Source: Halobellus rufus
GTDB taxonomy: Archaea; Halobacteriota; Halobacteria; Halobacteriales; Haloferacaceae
Assembly: GCF_000739575.1 (NCBI RefSeq)
Contig: NZ_BBJO01000014.1
Span: 310,001 to 374,000, forward strand
Length of the DNA: 64,000 bases
Direction: 5' to 3'
This document shows positions 26,002 through 34,488 of this stretch, piece after piece. The notes beneath the pieces were generated by a model. It ran no database searches, was not told the DNA's origin, and saw only the letters and a list, made by a program, of their open reading frames with translations. Each line of letters opens with the position of its first letter. The first letter of the stretch is position 1. Position numbers and translations under genes: made by a program.

Positions 26002-27333
26002 CTACTCGTCGTGCTTCAGGAGCTTCGTCTTGTACTCGCCGGCGGGGAGGTCCTCGACGTCCGTGACCGTCGGATCCACCCGGGCCTTCAACTGCTCTCG
26101 AACCTCCGTGATGACTTCCTCGGCGGCGTCCGCAGCCGCGCGCTCCGCGTCCGGGTCTAACGCGATTTCTATCGGGATCGGTTCCTCGAAGTTGACTTTG
26201 TCCGCTTCGGGGAGGACGACCCGAAGCCGCGGGGCGACGCCCTCGACGTCCGAGATCACGTCGCGGATCGCCGAGGGGAAGACGTTCATTCCCTTGTAGA
26301 TGAGCATGTCGTCCGCGCGGCCCTTGACCTGGATCTTCGGCGCGGTCCGGCCACAGGCGCAGTCGGTTCCCGTGACTTCCACGTAGTCTCCGGAGCGGAA
26401 CCGAAGCAGCGGCGTCGCCTCGCGTCGGAGGTGCGTGTAGACGAGTTCGCCCTCCGCACCCTCCTCGAAGGGCTTCACCTCGCCGCTCTCGGGATCGATC
26501 AGTTCGACGTGGACGAACCCCTGCGCGTGGAAGTGCATTCCTCCCTCCGCTTCGCACTCGGCCCACATACTGCCGAGTACGTCCCCCAACCCCATCGCCT
26601 CGCGGACGAGCGAGACGTCCCAGACGTCGTAGAACTCGGCTCTGATCTCGGGGTTGGCGATGCCGGGGGCCGCGCCGCCGATCACCTTCTCGAACCCGAA
26701 GTCCTCGGGCGCGACGCCGACGACCTCCTCGGCGTTCTCAGAGAGGTACCGGATGTGGGAGGTCGTCGTCCAGAGGATGTCCGGTTGGACGTCCAGCGCG
26801 ACCGAGAGGAGTCGTTCGGTGCTCTCGCCGCCGGCTGGAACCACGTTCGCGCCGAGTTTGGTCAGCGTCTCGAAGTACGGCGTCCCGCCGGTGATCATCG
26901 TCTGTCCGGCTCCGAAGAGGACGGTGTCTTCCGGCCTGACGCCGACGGTGTAGAACGACCGCTTCTGCACCGTGTTCCAGTTCCGTCGGTCCTGCGCGGT
27001 CAGCCCGAAGTACGTCGGCTTCCCGGTCGTCCCCGACGAGGAAATCGTGCGGTTGAGCGCGGACTTCGGCGCGGCCTGATGCTCCCCGAGCGGTCGAGCG
27101 GGAACGGTGTCGCGCTGTGAATCGCGCTCGTCCTGTTTGGTCGTGAACGGGACTTCCCGAAGCGCTTCCAGCGAGTCGACGTCGTCGGGATCGACGCCCC
27201 ACTCTCGGAACCGTCGCCGGTAGAAGTCGGAGTTCTCCCGCAGATAGTCGATCTGTCTCGGCAGCAGCCGCTCGTGTTCCGCGAGGACCTGGTCCCACGA
27301 CTGGGTCTCGATCTGATCGTACACATCCGCCAT
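26002..27333 (-). CDS. Phenylacetate-CoA ligase family protein (PaaK-like)
   Basis: 443-residue ANL enzyme of the PaaK branch. N-terminal ALREVPFTTKQD near 55 is the PaaK signature, SSSGTTGKPTYFGLT near 93 is the phosphate loop, AMGLGDVLG near 242 matches the A5 region, LLRFRSGDYVEVTGTDCACGRTAPKIQVKGR near 310-340 carries the Asp and a Cys pair typical of PaaK, and the C-terminus has the Lys-containing EYKTKLLKHDE. It likely makes an aryl-CoA, but other aromatic or hydroxy acids are possible. The ATG at 27333 has GTTAAAAT about 26 bp upstream; the earlier GTG is rejected. It converges with the GMC gene. Confidence 0.87.
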   Translation of the reverse strand: MADVYDQIETQSWDQVLAEHERLLPRQIDYLRENSDFYRRRFREWGVDPDDVDSLEALREVPFTTKQDERDSQRDTVPARPLGEHQAAPKSALNRTISSSGTTGKPTYFGLTAQDRRNWNTVQKRSFYTVGVRPEDTVLFGAGQTMITGGTPYFETLTKLGANVVPAGGESTERLLSVALDVQPDILWTTTSHIRYLSENAEEVVGVAPEDFGFEKVIGGAAPGIANPEIRAEFYDVWDVSLVREAMGLGDVLGSMWAECEAEGGMHFHAQGFVHVELIDPESGEVKPFEEGAEGELVYTHLRREATPLLRFRSGDYVEVTGTDCACGRTAPKIQVKGRADDMLIYKGMNVFPSAIRDVISDVEGVAPRLRVVLPEADKVNFEEPIPIEIALDPDAERAAADAAEEVITEVREQLKARVDPTVTDVEDLPAGEYKTKLLKHDE

Positions 27334-27498
27334 ACTGCGACGGTTGCGTGACACCCATTTTAACGTACCGGTGGCATCGCCGAAAATTTAGGTTCAGTAC
27401 CGACTGAAGGTTAGTCCGCCCGAAGCCCGACCACTCACCCGGCGAACGCGTCTGAACCGCCGCCGCTCTCGGCGTGGATCCGACTCGCGCGATTACGT

Positions 27499-28407
27499 CT
27501 AGCGCTCGGCGACGTGCCGTTTCGCGGCCTCGATCGCGGTCACCCCGTCACCGACTGCGGCGGCGATTTCGAGGGGGCTTCCCTGCCTGACGTCGCCGGC
27601 GGCGAAGACGCCCGCGACGTCCGTCTCCATCCGGTGGTCCACGGCGACGTGTCCCTCGTCGTCGAGTGCGACCGTGTCGTCCAGAAACGACGAGTTCGGA
27701 CGCGATCCGACGTTCACGTTGACGCCCCCGAGTTCGATCGTCTCCTCGCCGCCGCCGCGCTCGACGCGGACGCCCGTCACGAGTCCGTCGGCTCCGAGAA
27801 CTTCCGCCACGGTCGCCCCGTTCAGAATCTCCACGTCGTCGTGTTCGCGCGCCTCCTCGACGAGCGTCTCGTCGGCCGCCAGTTCGGATTCCCCGTCGAT
27901 CAGGAGCACTTCGCTCGCGTACTCGGTGAGGAACACCGCGTCGATGACCGCGTGGTTGCCCCCCCCGACGACCGCGATTCGCTCCTCGCGGTAGAGCGGC
28001 CCGTCGCACGTGGCACAGTAGAAGACCCCGCGGCCCGCGTACTCCTCCTCGCCGGGAACGCCGAGGTGCCCGTCGCTGCTTCCCGTCGCGACGATGACGG
28101 CGGTCGCCTCGTACGCGCCGCTCTCGGTCAGTACCGCGTGAGGGTCGCCCGGTTCGATCCGCTGGACCCGCTCCAGGTTGACGTCCGGATCGTACTTCTC
28201 GGCCTCCTCGACCATCTTCGAGCGGAGTTCCGTTCCGGAGACGCCGTCTGGAAAGCCCGGATACGAGCGGATCTCGTGTCTGTTCACGAGTTCCCCGCCG
28301 ATGGACTCGTCCTCGAAAAACAGGGTGTCGAGCCCGCTTCGACCGGCGTACGCCCCGGCCGCCAGTCCCGCCGGGCCGGTCCCGATGATAATCACGTCGT
28401 GCGCCAT
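27499..28407 (-). CDS. Thioredoxin reductase-like FAD/NAD(P) oxidoreductase
   Basis: 302-residue two-domain flavoprotein with the length of thioredoxin reductase. The FAD motif is VIIIGTGPAGLAAGAYAGR at 5-23, the redox pair Cys131-x-x-Cys134 sits in VFYCATCDGPL, the NAD(P) motif IAVVGGGNHAVIDAV lies near 143 and the C-terminal FAD contact GVFAAGDVRQG near 265. The NADPH motif is GGGNHA rather than GGGxSA. It probably passes electrons from NAD(P)H to a small thiol protein. The UGSC protein at 30862 and the thioredoxin-like protein at 50420 are candidate partners. The ATG at 28407 fits a TATA-like run of T about 28 bp upstream. Confidence 0.87.
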   Translation of the reverse strand: MAHDVIIIGTGPAGLAAGAYAGRSGLDTLFFEDESIGGELVNRHEIRSYPGFPDGVSGTELRSKMVEEAEKYDPDVNLERVQRIEPGDPHAVLTESGAYEATAVIVATGSSDGHLGVPGEEEYAGRGVFYCATCDGPLYREERIAVVGGGNHAVIDAVFLTEYASEVLLIDGESELAADETLVEEAREHDDVEILNGATVAEVLGADGLVTGVRVERGGGEETIELGGVNVNVGSRPNSSFLDDTVALDDEGHVAVDHRMETDVAGVFAAGDVRQGSPLEIAAAVGDGVTAIEAAKRHVAER

Positions 28408-28568
28408 ACTTGCGTCAGCAACTCCCACAGCGCGGGCAAAAAGGTTTCCACCACGACCGTCCTCGGTCCTGAACACGATCGCTCTCGGTTCCGGACTCGT
28501 CCGTCACCGATCCCTGACTGTCGGCGGCGTTCGCTGTCGACCCCAGCCCCCCTGGTTCACCTCAACGC

Positions 28569-28576
28569 TTTTATAT
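28569..28576 (+). promoter_or_regulatory. TATA-like element deciding a GTG start
   Basis: TTTTATAT lies 22-29 bp before the GTG at 28598, which supports GTG as a leaderless start for the zinc alcohol dehydrogenase. Confidence 0.5.
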
Positions 28577-28597
28577 CGTTTGTCCGAACTACGCTCC

Positions 28598-29635
28598 GTG
28601 AAAGCTGCTAGACTCTACGGTACCGAAGACGTTCGCATCGACGAGGTCGACGCGCCGAAGCCCGGGCCGGGCGAGGTGCTCGTGGACGTGGCCGCCTGCG
28701 GCATCTGCGGCTCGGACCTCCACTTCTACGAGGACGCCGACGACTACTTCGACGCCGAGGACCTCCCGCTCACGCTCGGCCACGAGATCGGTGGCACCGT
28801 CGCCGAGACCGGCGATGGCGTCGACATCGACGTCGGCACCGACGTCGTCCTCGGGCCGCACACGCCCTGTGGCGAGTGCTGGTGCTGCGAGCGCGGGAAG
28901 TACAACCTCTGTCGCAACCTGAACGCGACCTCGGCGCGCCCCGGCGGCTACGCCGAGCAGGTCGTCGAGAGCGCCGACAACGCGATTCCGTTACCCGAGG
29001 GAGTCTCTCCCGCCGACGCCGCCATCGCACAGCCGGTCTCCGTCGGGCTCCACGCGGTCCGACAGTCACCGGTCGGGATCGGGGACAGCGTCGCGATCGT
29101 CGGCTCGGGTCCGATCGGCCTCGGGGCGCTCCGCTCGGCGAAGTCGGCCGGAGCGGCTCCGATCATCGTCTCGGAACCCCAGACCGCGCGCCGGGAGGTC
29201 GCGGCCGACTTCGGGGCCGACGTCCTGATCGACCCGACCGAGGAGGACCCCGTCGAGCGGATCCACGAAGAGACGGGAACCGGAGCCGACGTCGCCTTCG
29301 AGGCGGTCGGTCACGGGGCCACGCTGACGCAGGCTGTCGAGTCGACGAAGGCCGACGGACACACGACGGTCATCGGCGTCTTCGGCGATACGGTCGAGTT
29401 CGATCCCCAACTGCTCGTCAGCGCTCAGCGGACCGTCAGCGGGTCGACGTCGCACCTCGTCGGCCCGCGGCTCGAAGAGGAGTACGGCGTCGTGATTCGA
29501 CAGTTGGCCTCCGGCGGCCTCGACGCCGAAACGTACGTCACGTCTCGGATCGCCCTCGACGACGTCGTCACAGACGGCTTCGACGCCCTCCAAGACCCCG
29601 AGCGTGCAGAGCGGAAGATCCTGGTCTGCCCGTAG
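28598..29635 (+). CDS. Zinc-dependent alcohol dehydrogenase (MDR family)
   Basis: 345-residue medium-chain dehydrogenase of the threonine/sorbitol dehydrogenase type, oxidising an alcohol with NAD(P). The catalytic zinc site is Cys in CGICGSD near 35-41 and His in LGHEIGG near 61; the structural zinc comes from four Cys in CGECWCCERGKYNLC near 90-104; the Rossmann motif VGSGPIGLGA is near 168. It starts with GTG: the next codons, KAARLYG, match the paralogue at 35678, which begins MKAARYHG. It converges with the 360-residue family gene downstream. The two ADH paralogues both sit beside a copy of that family. Confidence 0.88.
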   Translation: MKAARLYGTEDVRIDEVDAPKPGPGEVLVDVAACGICGSDLHFYEDADDYFDAEDLPLTLGHEIGGTVAETGDGVDIDVGTDVVLGPHTPCGECWCCERGKYNLCRNLNATSARPGGYAEQVVESADNAIPLPEGVSPADAAIAQPVSVGLHAVRQSPVGIGDSVAIVGSGPIGLGALRSAKSAGAAPIIVSEPQTARREVAADFGADVLIDPTEEDPVERIHEETGTGADVAFEAVGHGATLTQAVESTKADGHTTVIGVFGDTVEFDPQLLVSAQRTVSGSTSHLVGPRLEEEYGVVIRQLASGGLDAETYVTSRIALDDVVTDGFDALQDPERAERKILVCP

Positions 29636-29754
29636 CGAGGCGTTTGTCCTCCCCGTACGGTACGCCCGCTCCGCGTCGCTACCGACGATCGCGCCGCTGT
29701 CTGACTCTCAGTAATTCCCGATCGCGACAAAAGGAGATCGACGTGCCAGAGCGC

Positions 29755-30837
29755 TCAGTCGTAGAATCCCTCGGTGGGGACCCAGTTCTCCTCTATCGAG
29801 TACTCCTCCAGTAGCGACTCCCAGTTGTCGGGGAACTCGATCTTCTTGGTCACTGGGCCGCCGATCGAACTGCCGAAGATGGCGTTGACCCGGCCGGGAC
29901 CGCCGATCGTCGTCACCTTCACCGCGTCGGTGTCGGCGTACTGCTGGACCTGCCGCGGCGGGACCTTCTCCTCGTCACCGAACGTTCGGGTGTACTCGTT
30001 GGTCTTGTAGTAGGAGTTCTCGACGATGTACTCCTTGATCTCCTGCTTGCTCAGGTTCTCCTTTTCGAGTTCTTCGGCGTTGTACGGGTTGATCGCGTGC
30101 GTGATCGTCACGTTGAGATCCTCGCCGGAACTGGCCCGCATAGACGAAGGCGTGTTCTCGATCATCCCGCGGAGGACGTGCTCGCCGGTGTTCTCGCTGG
30201 GAAGCCACTGGACCCAACTGTTCGGTCCGGCCAGCGAGATCGTGCTGTCGTCCTCGTCGTAGCCGTGTGTGACGTGGTACGGCTCCCACGGGCTCGCCTC
30301 CTCGTTCTCGCCGGCGAGCATCGAGAACTTCGCGGGGTTGCCCATCACGCCCATATCCTTCTCGCCGGGGTAGATCTTCGCGGTGTTCCGGTAGGCCATC
30401 CCGAGCGCCCGCGCGATCGTCTGGTTCGCGTGGAAGCTCGGGCCGAACGCGCCGGATCCGGTCTCGATGCCGAGCATCTCCCTGACGGGCCCGTTCACGA
30501 TCCACTGGTAGGCCCACGATCCGGTGCTCACGGAGAACTGAATCGAGTTCGAGTCCGGGTCCGCCAGCGCTCGAACGCCGGCCTCCAGAACCGGCATGTA
30601 CGTCGGGAGACAGCCCGCCATCACCGCGTTGGCGGCGAGGCGCTCGACGGTGAGGGCGTTCTCGTTGTTCCCGAGGCGGCCGACGACGTGATCCGGCGAC
30701 TTGTCGGTCCCCAAGAGCATCTCCTCGACTCGCTCTTCGGTCGGCGGGATGACCGGCAGCCCGTCGGTCATTCCCTCTCGATACAGCGACTTGTTGATCT
30801 CGGCTAACGACTGCTCGTCTTGGGATTGTTCGGGCAT
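29755..30837 (-). CDS. UGSC-partner family protein of unknown function
   Basis: 360-residue protein of a widespread family with no established function that I know of. Strong blocks are REGMTDGLPVIPPTEERVE near 19-37, ANAVMAGCLPTYMPVLEAGV near 69-88 with a conserved Cys, VNGPVREMLGIETGSGAFGP near 113-132, GEKDMGVMGNPAKFSMLAGE near 157-176 with ENEEASPWEPYHV following, and a late GGPGRVNAIFGSSIGGPV near 311-328. No signal peptide or membrane segment is seen. It lies 24 bp downstream of the UGSC gene on the same strand and is almost certainly co-transcribed with it. I recall the same pairing in bacteria. A paralogue is encoded at 34489 and a decayed relic at 46016. Confidence 0.75.
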   Translation of the reverse strand: MPEQSQDEQSLAEINKSLYREGMTDGLPVIPPTEERVEEMLLGTDKSPDHVVGRLGNNENALTVERLAANAVMAGCLPTYMPVLEAGVRALADPDSNSIQFSVSTGSWAYQWIVNGPVREMLGIETGSGAFGPSFHANQTIARALGMAYRNTAKIYPGEKDMGVMGNPAKFSMLAGENEEASPWEPYHVTHGYDEDDSTISLAGPNSWVQWLPSENTGEHVLRGMIENTPSSMRASSGEDLNVTITHAINPYNAEELEKENLSKQEIKEYIVENSYYKTNEYTRTFGDEEKVPPRQVQQYADTDAVKVTTIGGPGRVNAIFGSSIGGPVTKKIEFPDNWESLLEEYSIEENWVPTEGFYD

Positions 30838-30861
30838 AAAGTTCGTCCGTGCTCCGGTGTG

Positions 30862-31431
30862 TTACTGCGCCACCGGCTCTGCGCGTTCCTTGTCGTTCAG
30901 CGGTCGGGTCAACTCGTCTTCGATGCCGTCCATCACGTCCTCGGAGACCTCTTCTCGGACCCGTTCGAGGTCCGTCGTCTCACAGCGGACGGGCGTCTTC
31001 TTGTACCGGAGCGGCCGGCCGCGTTCGATCGCGTTCGACTGGTAGTCGAGCTCGAACCCCTCGTCGATGAGACCGACGCCCGGCGTTCCGGCGTCCTCGA
31101 TCAGCTCGACGCCCCACGCGAGGAATTTCGTGCAGGACCCGCAGTCGCCGATCGCGCCGATCGCGGTGTCGACACCCTCGGCCCACTCGACGACGGCGTC
31201 CTGCTCGTCGTCGTTTTTGATCTGGTTCAGGTGCTCGACGTGGTACCAGCTGAACGTCGCGTCGGGGTACCGCGCTTCGAGCTTCTCCTGTACGGCGGTG
31301 AGAAGCGGCTCCGCAGCCGGCTTTCCGTTGTCGTACAGACCTATCGTCTTTCCGGCCAGCGTGTCGACCCGGGGCACCAGCGGTCTCTGTTCCACGTCGT
31401 CGGTGTCCGAGCCGGGGGTAACGAGTCCCAT
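30862..31431 (-). CDS. UGSC-family protein, cysteine form
   Basis: 189-residue protein with DCGSCT at residues 96-101 in AIGDCGSCTKF. In the UGSC (seleno)protein family this site reads DUGSCT or DCGSCT, so the selenocysteine position here is Cys97, with the partner Cys100 forming a C-x-x-C-like redox pair. The preceding TIGLYDNGKPAAEPLL near 29-44 is also typical. The ATG at 31431 is chosen over an upstream one at 31458 because the latter would lie in the TATA box. The function is unknown; a redox or carbon-sulfur role is often guessed from the motif. It forms an operon with the 360-residue gene and is divergent from an aldehyde dehydrogenase. Confidence 0.78.
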   Translation of the reverse strand: MGLVTPGSDTDDVEQRPLVPRVDTLAGKTIGLYDNGKPAAEPLLTAVQEKLEARYPDATFSWYHVEHLNQIKNDDEQDAVVEWAEGVDTAIGAIGDCGSCTKFLAWGVELIEDAGTPGVGLIDEGFELDYQSNAIERGRPLRYKKTPVRCETTDLERVREEVSEDVMDGIEDELTRPLNDKERAEPVAQ

Positions 31432-31452
31432 ACGCACACGTACTGAATGATA

Positions 31453-31464
31453 GAACATATAACT
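31453..31464 (-). promoter_or_regulatory. TATA-like element before the UGSC gene
   Basis: On the reverse strand AAGTTATATGTTC lies 22-33 bp before the ATG at 31431, giving a leaderless start for the UGSC operon. Confidence 0.45.
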
Positions 31465-31670
31465 TTTCCCAGCCCCGTCGAACGGGATCCGAAAGCAACG
31501 ATCGGCCGCTCACTCGCTCGCTCGACGCCGGCTCGCGGGCGACGAGTACTCTCTGGCTGCCCACTTTTCGGCTGATCGCCCGACCCACAAACAGAGTTAT
31601 GTGAGTGAAATCCGAATCGGAAGCAGAGCGTCCAGTTGGCAACCCACGACTGGTCCACTGGTGGAATTCA

Positions 31671-33107
31671 ATGTCACTCACAACGCAACAACAGTACGAG
31701 TTGTTCATCGACGGCGAGAGCGTAGCGCCAGCGAACGGGGAGTATCGAACCACGGAGGACCCCGCTACCGAGGAACCGATCGCGCGGTACGCGGCCGCGA
31801 CGGCGGCCGACGTCGATCGCGCGGTCGAGGCTGCCCAGCGTGCCCAGGCCGAGTGGGAGACGAAACGGCCCAGCGAACGCGGTGCGGTGCTTCGCGACGT
31901 CGCCGACGCGGTCCGAGAGAACGCAGATGAACTCGCTGAGATCGAGACGAGAGACCAAGGAAAGCCCATCTCGTACTCGGAGCGGTTGAGTCAGGCCGCC
32001 GCGGGGACGTTCGACTTCTACGCGGGTGCCGCGGACAAAGTCCAAGGGGACAGCATACCGATCGGGGAGGACGGCGTCGACTTCACGATGGAGGAACCCT
32101 ACGGAGTGAGCGCGCAGATCATCCCGTGGAACACGCCGCTCAACCTCACGGCACAGGGAATCGCCCCAGCTCTCGCTGCGGGCAACGCGGTCGTGATCAA
32201 GCCCGCACCGACGACCCCACTTCCCCCGCTGCACCTCGCGGAAGTCTGTAAGGAGGCGGGCGTTCCGGACGGTCTCATCAACGTCGTTACCGGCGCGACA
32301 GAACCCGGCGCCGCGCTCTCCGGACACGAGGGCGTCGACACGATCTCCTTCACCGGGAGCGTTCCCACGGGACAGGCCGTGATGGAGTCCGCGGCGAAGA
32401 ACATCACTCCCGTCACGCTCGAACTCGGCGGCAAGAACCCCGCGGTCGTGATGCCGGACGCCGACCTCACGGAGGCGGTCGAAGCGATCCAGACCGGAAT
32501 CTTCAGCAACACCGGACAGATCTGTGCGGCCGCCGATCGAGCGATCGTTCACGAGGACGTCTACGACGAGTTCGTCGAGATGATCGTCGAGCGCGCAGAG
32601 GGATACAGCCTCGGCGCGGGAGTGGACGATCCGGATATGGGACCGCTCAATCACGAAGCGCACTTCGAGGAGGTGATGGAGTACATCCGGACCGGGATCG
32701 ACGAGGGGGCGACGCTCGAAACCGGCGGCGAGGCGCTCGACCGGGACGGCTACTTCGTCGAGCCCACCGTCTTCTCGGACGTCGAGAACGGTATGACGAT
32801 CGCCCAAGAGGAGATCTTCGGTCCGGTGCTCTGTGTCATTCCGTTTTCGGATCAAGCGGAAGCCGTCGAGATCGCCAACGACATCGAACTCGGCCTCACG
32901 AGCGGCGTGTTCTCACAAGACATCGATACGGCACTCCAACTCTCGCGCGACATCGAGGCCGGAACCGTCTACGTGAATCAGTGGTTCGGTGGATCGACGG
33001 CGACGCCGTTCGGCGGCTACAAAAAGAGCGGAATCGGTCGTGAGATGGGAATGTACGCCTTCGAGTCACACCTCCAGACGAAGAACGTCTGTATCGACCT
33101 CTCCTGA
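31671..33107 (+). CDS. NAD(P)-dependent aldehyde dehydrogenase
   Basis: 478-residue aldehyde dehydrogenase converting an aldehyde to its acid. Motifs are PWNTPLN near 146, the nucleotide loop FTGSVPTGQAV near 230, the general base Glu in LELGGKNP near 252, the nucleophile Cys285 in TGQICAAADR, and EEIFGPVLCV near 382. It resembles lactaldehyde, succinate-semialdehyde and vanillin-type dehydrogenases, which cannot be separated by eye. ATG 31671 (MSLTTQQQYELFIDG) is the normal family start. It lies among GMC and zinc alcohol dehydrogenases, so it likely takes over their aldehyde product. Confidence 0.9.
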   Translation: MSLTTQQQYELFIDGESVAPANGEYRTTEDPATEEPIARYAAATAADVDRAVEAAQRAQAEWETKRPSERGAVLRDVADAVRENADELAEIETRDQGKPISYSERLSQAAAGTFDFYAGAADKVQGDSIPIGEDGVDFTMEEPYGVSAQIIPWNTPLNLTAQGIAPALAAGNAVVIKPAPTTPLPPLHLAEVCKEAGVPDGLINVVTGATEPGAALSGHEGVDTISFTGSVPTGQAVMESAAKNITPVTLELGGKNPAVVMPDADLTEAVEAIQTGIFSNTGQICAAADRAIVHEDVYDEFVEMIVERAEGYSLGAGVDDPDMGPLNHEAHFEEVMEYIRTGIDEGATLETGGEALDRDGYFVEPTVFSDVENGMTIAQEEIFGPVLCVIPFSDQAEAVEIANDIELGLTSGVFSQDIDTALQLSRDIEAGTVYVNQWFGGSTATPFGGYKKSGIGREMGMYAFESHLQTKNVCIDLS

Positions 33108-33185
33108 CGAACCCCCTAGAACTAGCCCCTCTCGGGTTCACTTTTGGAGAACAACTTATTTGCCACTCCGGTTTGAGTGGACGCT

Positions 33186-33632
33186 ATGGCCATACTCGCT
33201 GCCATCGACGAAACCGAGCAGTCGAAAGAGGTGCTCAAGATCGGGTACGACCTCGCCGAGCGGTACGACGAGACCCTGATCGCGCTGCACGTCATTCCGA
33301 AGGAGCAACACGAGGAGTACGAGGCGTCGATCCGCGACATCGCCGAGTTCTCCGATTACTCGTTCACGCAGGAGGAAGCGAGCGCAGAGCGGTTCGTGCG
33401 GCACTTCGTCTCCGAGACGCTCGGCGACCCCGACCTCGACGACGTCGAACCGAGCGGTGCGGTCGGCAACGTCGCGAACGAGATCATCAACAAGGCCGAC
33501 GCCGTCGAGCCGCGGTTTCTGGTCATCGGCGGTCGCCGCCGGTCGCCGACCGGGAAGGCCGTCTTCGGCGACACCGCGCAAAAGGTCCTGCTGAACGCGG
33601 ACTGCCCGGTCGTCACGAAGATGGCCGACTGA
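33186..33632 (+). CDS. Universal stress protein, UspA family
   Basis: 148-residue Usp-fold protein. It begins [13 protein letters not shown] and ends in the ATP-binding loop [29 protein letters not shown], which follows the G-x2-G-x9-G-(S/T) pattern loosely. Such proteins bind ATP or AMP and act in stress or metabolic signalling. The ATG at 33186 is preferred to a GTG 9 bp upstream because MAILAAID is the usual start. The 3' end converges with the SDR gene with a 42-bp gap. Confidence 0.88.
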   Translation: MAILAAIDETEQSKEVLKIGYDLAERYDETLIALHVIPKEQHEEYEASIRDIAEFSDYSFTQEEASAERFVRHFVSETLGDPDLDDVEPSGAVGNVANEIINKADAVEPRFLVIGGRRRSPTGKAVFGDTAQKVLLNADCPVVTKMAD

Positions 33633-33674
33633 GTCGTCCCGCTGTTCGTCTCTACTCGTCGCGCGTTCGATCGG

Positions 33675-34421
33675 TTAGCTGTCGTCGTTTCCGGTCTCGT
33701 AGTCCAGATCGAGGTCGTCGGCCGAGGGGTTGAGGTGGCCGCCGCCGTCGACCTCCAGGATCGTCCCGTCGACGAACTCCGAGAGGTCGGAGGCGAGGTA
33801 CAGGACGCCGTTGGCGACGTCTTCGGCCTCGACGAAGCGTCCCATCGGCCCGCGCGGACTGCCGCCGGGACAGAGCGCGTTCACTCGGATGTCCGGTCCG
33901 AGGTCGCGGGCGGCGTGTTTGGTCAGCCCGATGAGTCCCCACTTCGAGGCCGTGTAACTCGGATTGCCGTTGACGGTCACGTTGCGACCGGCCATCGAGG
34001 AGATGTTCACGATGCGGCCGTTTCCATGCTCTAGCATCCCGGGCATTACGGCCTTCGAGCAGTTGTAGGGGCCGGTGAGGTTGAGATCCAGGCCGAACTG
34101 CCAGGCGTCATCGTCGATCTCCTGGAAGGTCTCGCCGCCGCTGCCGCCGGCGTTGTTGACGAGGATCTCCACGGACCCGAACCGCTCCTCCGCGGCCTCG
34201 ACCAACGCCTCCGCGGAGTCGCGGTCGGTCACGTCGCACTCGACGAACGTCGTCTCGGCACCGTCATCGGCGATGTCGTCGGCGACGTCGCGGCCCTTCT
34301 CGACTTGGACGTCCGCGAGGACGACGTTCGCGCCGGCCTCGCCGAGCCGTGCCGCGATTTCTGCGCCGAACCCCTGTGCTGCGCCGGTAACGATCGCTGT
34401 CTCTCCGGAGAGGTCGATCAT
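33675..34421 (-). CDS. Short-chain dehydrogenase/reductase
   Basis: 248-residue SDR with the cofactor motif TGAAQGFG at 12-19, NNAGG near 91, the catalytic Ser in NISSMAG near 140 and Tyr/Lys in SYTASKWG near 156. A Glu/Asp-rich tail of about 15 residues follows the usual C-terminus. It is probably an NAD(P)-dependent alcohol/keto dehydrogenase of the FabG type. A TATA-like GATTTATTAG lies about 20-30 bp upstream on the reverse strand. It precedes, on the same strand, nothing but the convergent stress protein, so it is likely monocistronic. Confidence 0.87.
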   Translation of the reverse strand: MIDLSGETAIVTGAAQGFGAEIAARLGEAGANVVLADVQVEKGRDVADDIADDGAETTFVECDVTDRDSAEALVEAAEERFGSVEILVNNAGGSGGETFQEIDDDAWQFGLDLNLTGPYNCSKAVMPGMLEHGNGRIVNISSMAGRNVTVNGNPSYTASKWGLIGLTKHAARDLGPDIRVNALCPGGSPRGPMGRFVEAEDVANGVLYLASDLSEFVDGTILEVDGGGHLNPSADDLDLDYETGNDDS

Positions 34422-34488
34422 ACCCGCAGATTACGGGGTGTGCTAATAAATCCCGGGGGCGCAGTCGGCCGGTTGTCGCTCCGCCCTC

